DNA of 64,000 nucleotides from Amycolatopsis tolypomycina (lineage in GTDB: Bacteria > Actinomycetota > Actinomycetes > Mycobacteriales > Pseudonocardiaceae): positions 3,286,001 to 3,350,000 of the forward strand of contig NZ_FNSO01000004.1 of assembly GCF_900105945.1 (NCBI RefSeq), written 5' to 3'. Under the pieces are notes generated by a model that did no database searches, had not been told where the DNA came from, and saw only the letters and a list, made by a program, of their open reading frames with translations. A program made the translations under genes and the position numbers. Of the stretch, positions 59,976 to 64,000 are shown piece by piece. Positions within the stretch are counted from its first letter, which is position 1. Every line of letters starts with the position of its first letter.

Positions 59976-62900
59976 ATGTCCAATCCCGAATTCACGGCCG
60001 CGCCGATCGGTGTCGTGGGGATGTCGTGCCGCCTTCCCGGCGCGGATTCCACCGCGGAGTTCTGGCGGCTGATCAGCGAAAACATCGACGCCGTCACCGA
60101 AGTGCCCGCCGACCGCTTCGACGTCTCGGCCCATTGTGCGCAGCCGCCGGTGCCGGGCAAGACCAATTCCCGCTACGGCGGCTTCCTGCGCGACATCCGT
60201 GGTTTCGACGCCGGATTCTTTCGAATATCGCCGCGCGAGGCGAATCTGATGGACCCGCAGCAGCGATTGTTGCTCCAGGTGGTCTGGGAGGCACTGGAGG
60301 ACGCCGGGATCCCGCCGGCCACGCTGGCCGGCTCGAACACCGGCGTGTTCGTCGGCCAGGCCACGGCCGACTACGCCGCGGTGACCGGCGCCGACGCCGG
60401 GTCCGACGTCCTGGGCATGAGCGGCAGCGTGCTGCGTGCCGTCACCGCCGGGCGCGTCTCGCACGCCTTCGACTTCCGCGGGCCCAGCCTGGTCGTCGAC
60501 ACGGCGTGCTCGTCGTCGCTGGTCGCGGTGCACCAGGCCCGGCTGAGCCTCGTCACGGGCGAGAGCGACGTCGCGATCGTCGCCGGGACCAACGTCGTGC
60601 TCAGCCCCGCGGACGCGATCAGCTACGCCCAGGGCGGGATGCTGTCGCCCGACGGCCGCTGCAAGTTCGGCGCCGCGGAGGCCGACGGGTTCGTGCGCAG
60701 CGAGGGGATCGTGGCGATGGTCCTCAAGCGCACCGGCGACGCCCGCCGCGACGGCGACCGCGTCCGCGCCGCCCTGCTCGGCAGCGCGGTCACCAACGAC
60801 GGCGACGGCGACGGGCTCATGCTCAAGCCCGCCAAAGCCGGTCAGTCCGCGGCGCTGCGGGCGGCCTGCCGCACGGCCGGGGTGACACCGGCGGACCTCG
60901 ACTACGTCGAAGCGCACGGCACCGGCACCGTGGCGGGCGACGGCGTCGAACTGGCCGCTCTCGCCGAAGCCCGGGCCGGCGCCCCAAACGGCGCTTCAGT
61001 CCCGCTGCGGATCGGCTCGGTCAAGACCAACGTCGGCCACACCGAAGCCGCGGCGGGAATCACGGGCCTGGCCAAGGCCGTGCTCGTCGCCGAGCACGGG
61101 CTGATCCCCGCTTCGCTGCACGCCGACCCCGCCACCGTCCGGGACCGGCAGCCCGCGCTGGAGCTCGTCACCGAGAACCAGCCCCTGAACCCCCGCGGCG
61201 AACACGCTCTCGCCGGCGTCAGCTCCTTCGGCATCTCCGGCACGAACGCGCACGTCGTGGTCGCCGGGGTGCCTGCCGAGGAGCCGCCGGCGGTCGGGAC
61301 GACCGGACCGCAGCTGCTGGTGCTGTCCGCGAAGTCGGAGAATTCCCTGCGCGCCTTGGCATCCGCCTACGCCGATTTCCTCGGCGACACGGGAAAGCGC
61401 TATCCGCTGGCGCACATCTGCCACGCCGCCGCGACCGGCCGGGACGCGCTCGACCACCGGCTCTGGGCGGTCGGGGAGACCCACGACGAGCTCGCGGCGC
61501 ACCTGCGGGCGTGCGCGCGCGACGAACCCACACCCGGGGCCGGACGGCAGCGGGCCGGCCGGTCGCCGCGGGTCGGGTTCGTGTTCCCCGGCCAGGGCGG
61601 CCAGTGGGCGGGCATGGCCCGACGGCTGCTCGAAACCGCGCCCGGGTTCCGCGCGGCGATGCGCCGGTGCGACGACGCCGTGCGCGCCGAGCTGGGCTGG
61701 TCGGTGCTGGAGCGGCTGCGCGACCCCCGCCCCGGCGACCTCACCCGCGTCGAAGTGGCCCAGCCGCTGCTGTGGGCGTACGAAGCCGCGCTGGCCGACC
61801 TGCTGCGGGCCCGCGGGATCGAGCCGGACCTCTGCCTCGGCCACAGCATGGGCGAAGCCGCCGCGGCGTACACCGCCGGCGCGCTGTCGCTCGCCGGGTC
61901 CGCGGCGGTGATCTGCCGCCGCAGCCGCCTGATGACCCGGGTGTCGGGGGCCGGCCGGATGCTGGCCGTGGAGCTGCCCGCCGACACCGCCGCGGAGCTG
62001 ACGGCCGACGAACACGAGGTCTGCGTCGCCGCCGAGAACGCGCCACGGGCCACGGTGCTCTCCGGCGCGGCCGCCGCGATCGAGCGGGTGGCCGCCCGGT
62101 TCGACGACCGGGGCGTGTTCGCGCGTCCGGTGAAGGTCGACGTCGCGTCGCACTCGCCGCTGATGGACGAGCTGCTGCCGGACCTGCGCGGTCAGCTCGA
62201 CGACGTCGAGCCGGCCCCGGCCGGGGAAACGACGCTGCTGTCGACCGTGCGCGCCCGCCCGGTCGACAGCGCCGAGCTGACCGCGGGGTACTGGGCCGAC
62301 AACCTCCGCGCGCCGGTCCGGCTGGCGTCCGCGGTCACCCGGCTCGCCGCGGACGAGCCCTGGGTGCTCGTCGAGCTGAGCCCGCACCCGGTGCTGCTGG
62401 GTGCGCTGCGCGACTGCCTCGGCGAGCACCCGGATTCGACCGCCGTCGCGACCCTCTCGCGCCGCGAACCGGAGGACCGGGCGCTGCTGAAGGCCGTGGG
62501 CGCGGTCTTCGCCGCCGGCGGCGCGGTGGACTGGACACGGTTCCACCGCGGGCCGCGCCCGCACGTGCCGCTCCCGCACTACCCGTGGGACACCACCGAG
62601 CACTGGGCCGCCGCGCCCGCCCGGCAGCGATCGGCCGGGCACCGCACGGTGACCCTCGGCGAGCTGGGCCTGCTCGACGCCTGCCGGGCGACCGAAGTGG
62701 ACGGTGCCAGGCCGGTGCCCGCGGTCGCGTACCTGGCGGCGGCGTGGCACGTCACCGGGGCTTCGGCCTTGCGCGGATTGCGTTTCGCCGGGGACATGCT
62801 GTCCTGTGTGGACGGAGACGTCACGGTCGCGGCCCAGCTCGCTGCGCCGGGGTTCACGCTGACGGCGACCGGGCCGGACGGGGCCGCCTGCCGGGTGACC

Positions 62901-63587
62901 GGCTCGGTCGCCGGGGGAGCGGGCCTGCCCGCGGACGGCGGGCTCGACGCCGCCCTCGACGCCTGCCCGGACTTCCTCTCCGGCGGCGGGTTCGTGGAGC
63001 TCGCCGTCCGCCGGGGCCACCGGTTCGCGGCGGGCTCCGGGGTGCGGCGGCTGTGGCGCGGCGACGGCGTCGTCGTCGCCCAGCACGAGGCTGGAGCGGA
63101 TGGCCGCTTCGGCGTCTTCGAAGCGGCGCTGCGGACGATGCTCGCGATCTGGCCCGACACGTCGTACGCGATGACTGCCGTCGAGGAGGTCACCGCGGGC
63201 GAGCTGCCGGAGGGGGAGTTCTGGACCGTCGCGCGCTTCGGCGACCGGTCGGAGCTGCTGGTCGTGCACCCGGACGGCCGGGTCGCCGGAGCCATGCACG
63301 GCGTCGAGTTCGTGCCGGTGACGAAGATCGCCGCACCGGCGGGCGACGTCCGCGAGGTGTTCGCCCGGGCGGTCGCGCAGGTGCTCGGCACCACGCCGGG
63401 CGCGGTGGACCTGCGGCGTTCCCTGCGCGACCTCGGCCTCGACTCGATCATGGCCACCCAGCTGCGGCGGGCGCTGGCTGCGGTGACAGGCGCCCCGGTC
63501 AGCGCGGCGGACCTCCTGGCACCGGTGCGCGCCGACGAGCTCCTGGCCCGGCTCACCGCGGCACCGGAGCACCGCAGCGCCGCCTGA
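59976..63587 (+). CDS. Single-module type I PKS (KS-AT-degenerate DH-ACP)
   Basis: The ATG at 59976 (GGGGGAG upstream) gives 1203 residues. KS, about 10-430: Cys178 (DTACSSS), His314 (EAHGTGT), His355 (KTNVGHT). AT, about 530-830: GQGGQW, Ser624 (GHSMGE) and VASH at 723-726, a methylmalonyl-like specificity motif. After the LPHYPW linker, about 860-1100 looks like a dehydratase hotdog that lacks the HxxxGxxxxP motif. ACP: Ser1157 in LGLDSIM. There is no KR and no thioesterase, so it likely adds one unit and hands it to another enzyme. A SARP gene is divergent and a TetR gene follows. Confidence 0.92.
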   Translation: MSNPEFTAAPIGVVGMSCRLPGADSTAEFWRLISENIDAVTEVPADRFDVSAHCAQPPVPGKTNSRYGGFLRDIRGFDAGFFRISPREANLMDPQQRLLLQVVWEALEDAGIPPATLAGSNTGVFVGQATADYAAVTGADAGSDVLGMSGSVLRAVTAGRVSHAFDFRGPSLVVDTACSSSLVAVHQARLSLVTGESDVAIVAGTNVVLSPADAISYAQGGMLSPDGRCKFGAAEADGFVRSEGIVAMVLKRTGDARRDGDRVRAALLGSAVTNDGDGDGLMLKPAKAGQSAALRAACRTAGVTPADLDYVEAHGTGTVAGDGVELAALAEARAGAPNGASVPLRIGSVKTNVGHTEAAAGITGLAKAVLVAEHGLIPASLHADPATVRDRQPALELVTENQPLNPRGEHALAGVSSFGISGTNAHVVVAGVPAEEPPAVGTTGPQLLVLSAKSENSLRALASAYADFLGDTGKRYPLAHICHAAATGRDALDHRLWAVGETHDELAAHLRACARDEPTPGAGRQRAGRSPRVGFVFPGQGGQWAGMARRLLETAPGFRAAMRRCDDAVRAELGWSVLERLRDPRPGDLTRVEVAQPLLWAYEAALADLLRARGIEPDLCLGHSMGEAAAAYTAGALSLAGSAAVICRRSRLMTRVSGAGRMLAVELPADTAAELTADEHEVCVAAENAPRATVLSGAAAAIERVAARFDDRGVFARPVKVDVASHSPLMDELLPDLRGQLDDVEPAPAGETTLLSTVRARPVDSAELTAGYWADNLRAPVRLASAVTRLAADEPWVLVELSPHPVLLGALRDCLGEHPDSTAVATLSRREPEDRALLKAVGAVFAAGGAVDWTRFHRGPRPHVPLPHYPWDTTEHWAAAPARQRSAGHRTVTLGELGLLDACRATEVDGARPVPAVAYLAAAWHVTGASALRGLRFAGDMLSCVDGDVTVAAQLAAPGFTLTATGPDGAACRVTGSVAGGAGLPADGGLDAALDACPDFLSGGGFVELAVRRGHRFAAGSGVRRLWRGDGVVVAQHEAGADGRFGVFEAALRTMLAIWPDTSYAMTAVEEVTAGELPEGEFWTVARFGDRSELLVVHPDGRVAGAMHGVEFVPVTKIAAPAGDVREVFARAVAQVLGTTPGAVDLRRSLRDLGLDSIMATQLRRALAAVTGAPVSAADLLAPVRADELLARLTAAPEHRSAA

Positions 63588-63640
63588 CATCGATGTCCGG
63601 TTCGAGAACTTCGCCCGCATTGCGCAACTGCAAGTCAAAC

Positions 63641-63656
63641 TTGTACCCTGGTACAA
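63641..63656. promoter_or_regulatory. TetR operator candidate
   Basis: TTGTACC and GGTACAA form a perfect inverted repeat around CT, 36 bases before the TetR start. It fits autoregulation. TTGTAC also occurs once upstream of the PKS gene (59758), without the second half-site. Confidence 0.65.
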
Positions 63657-63691
63657 ACAGGAGGCGACGCACAGCGAGGAGACCGAACGTG

Positions 63692-64000
63692 ATGACGACC
63701 GAGGCGGCCGGGCAGGCCCCGCTCGGCCGCCGGGAGCGGCACAAGCGCGCGGCGAAGCTGCGGCTGTACACGAGCGCGCTGGAGCTGTTCACCGAACGCG
63801 GGTACGAGAACACCACGGTCGAGGACATCACCGAACGCGCCGACGTCGGCCGCGGCACGTTCTTCAACCACTTCCGCCGCAAGGAAGACCTGGTGTCCCT
63901 GTGGGGCGAGCAGCGGCGCGACCACCTCAACGAGCACCTGGGCCGCAGCCGCGCCGACGCGGAGCCGGCCGGCGTGGTCGACGAGCTCGCGTACTGCATG
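63692..64000 (+). CDS. TetR-family regulator, cut by the window edge
   Basis: From the ATG at 63692 (or the GTG at 63689; GAGGAG upstream) 103 residues are visible before the window ends. The N-terminal helix-turn-helix is typical: LYTSALELFTERGYENTTVE, DITERADVGRGTFFNHFRRK. The ligand domain is outside. It does not look like an ArpA-type butyrolactone receptor. It probably controls itself, and perhaps an exporter or the PKS, through the operator just upstream. Confidence 0.88.
   Translation, partial: MTTEAAGQAPLGRRERHKRAAKLRLYTSALELFTERGYENTTVEDITERADVGRGTFFNHFRRKEDLVSLWGEQRRDHLNEHLGRSRADAEPAGVVDELAYCM

Overview
The window is high-GC DNA with GTG/TTG starts, ATGA/GTGA stop-start overlaps, SARP and LuxR-type regulators, a DUF574-type methyltransferase and an AfsA-type enzyme. 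This points to a filamentous actinomycete, most likely Pseudonocardiaceae (an Amycolatopsis-like organism); the genus is inference. No rRNA or tRNA genes were seen.

Region 1 (1-5.9 kb) is mixed: a partial secreted His/Asp/Trp-rich protein, a secreted parallel beta-helix protein, an IS110-type element flanked by 9-bp direct repeats, a membrane protein-lipoprotein pair and a GNAT acetyltransferase.

Region 2 (5.9-33.7 kb) is a complete-looking actinobacterial extracellular contractile injection system (eCIS). In order it holds a DUF4255 terminator/cap protein, an AAA+ ATPase, a DUF4157 protein, a large reverse-strand protein with a C-terminal HNH nuclease (a candidate cargo toxin), one sheath, a tube protein, a CPxC assembly protein, a 52-residue DUF6760-like protein, a 977-residue repeat protein, a second tube protein, a LysM hub protein, a VgrG-like spike, a PAAR tip, a gp25-like protein, two baseplate proteins, and three envelope-type proteins. 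One LuxR-type regulator, a response regulator and a sensorless histidine kinase close the region. Four intergenic segments ahead of eCIS units carry a palindrome, TGCCC-N4-GGGCA (once as a tandem pair), which looks like the operator of a cluster-specific regulator.

Region 3 (34-48.9 kb) is accessory metabolism: a MarR/hydrolase pair around a long palindrome, a GIDE-like membrane protein, a methyltransferase, a P450, a secreted hydrolase, a trypsin-STAND-WD40 protein, a Tat-exported GH3 glycosidase, and an AraC-controlled ring-cleaving dioxygenase/hydrolase pair.

Region 4 (48.9-64 kb) is an unusual biosynthetic gene cluster. A leftward operon (11-codon leader ORF, KAS III, ACP, KAS II, ketoreductase, 22-residue peptide) diverges from a rightward operon (AfsA-type hotdog enzyme, HAD phosphatase, two-part transketolase, SnoaL-like protein, BASS transporter). 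An MFS exporter, a SARP regulator, a single-module type I PKS (KS-AT-degenerate DH-ACP) and a TetR regulator cut by the window edge follow. The enzymes suggest an acyl chain built on a free ACP, joined by AfsA chemistry to a small hydroxyketone phosphate, then dephosphorylated and altered by ketol transfer. The product is unknown.
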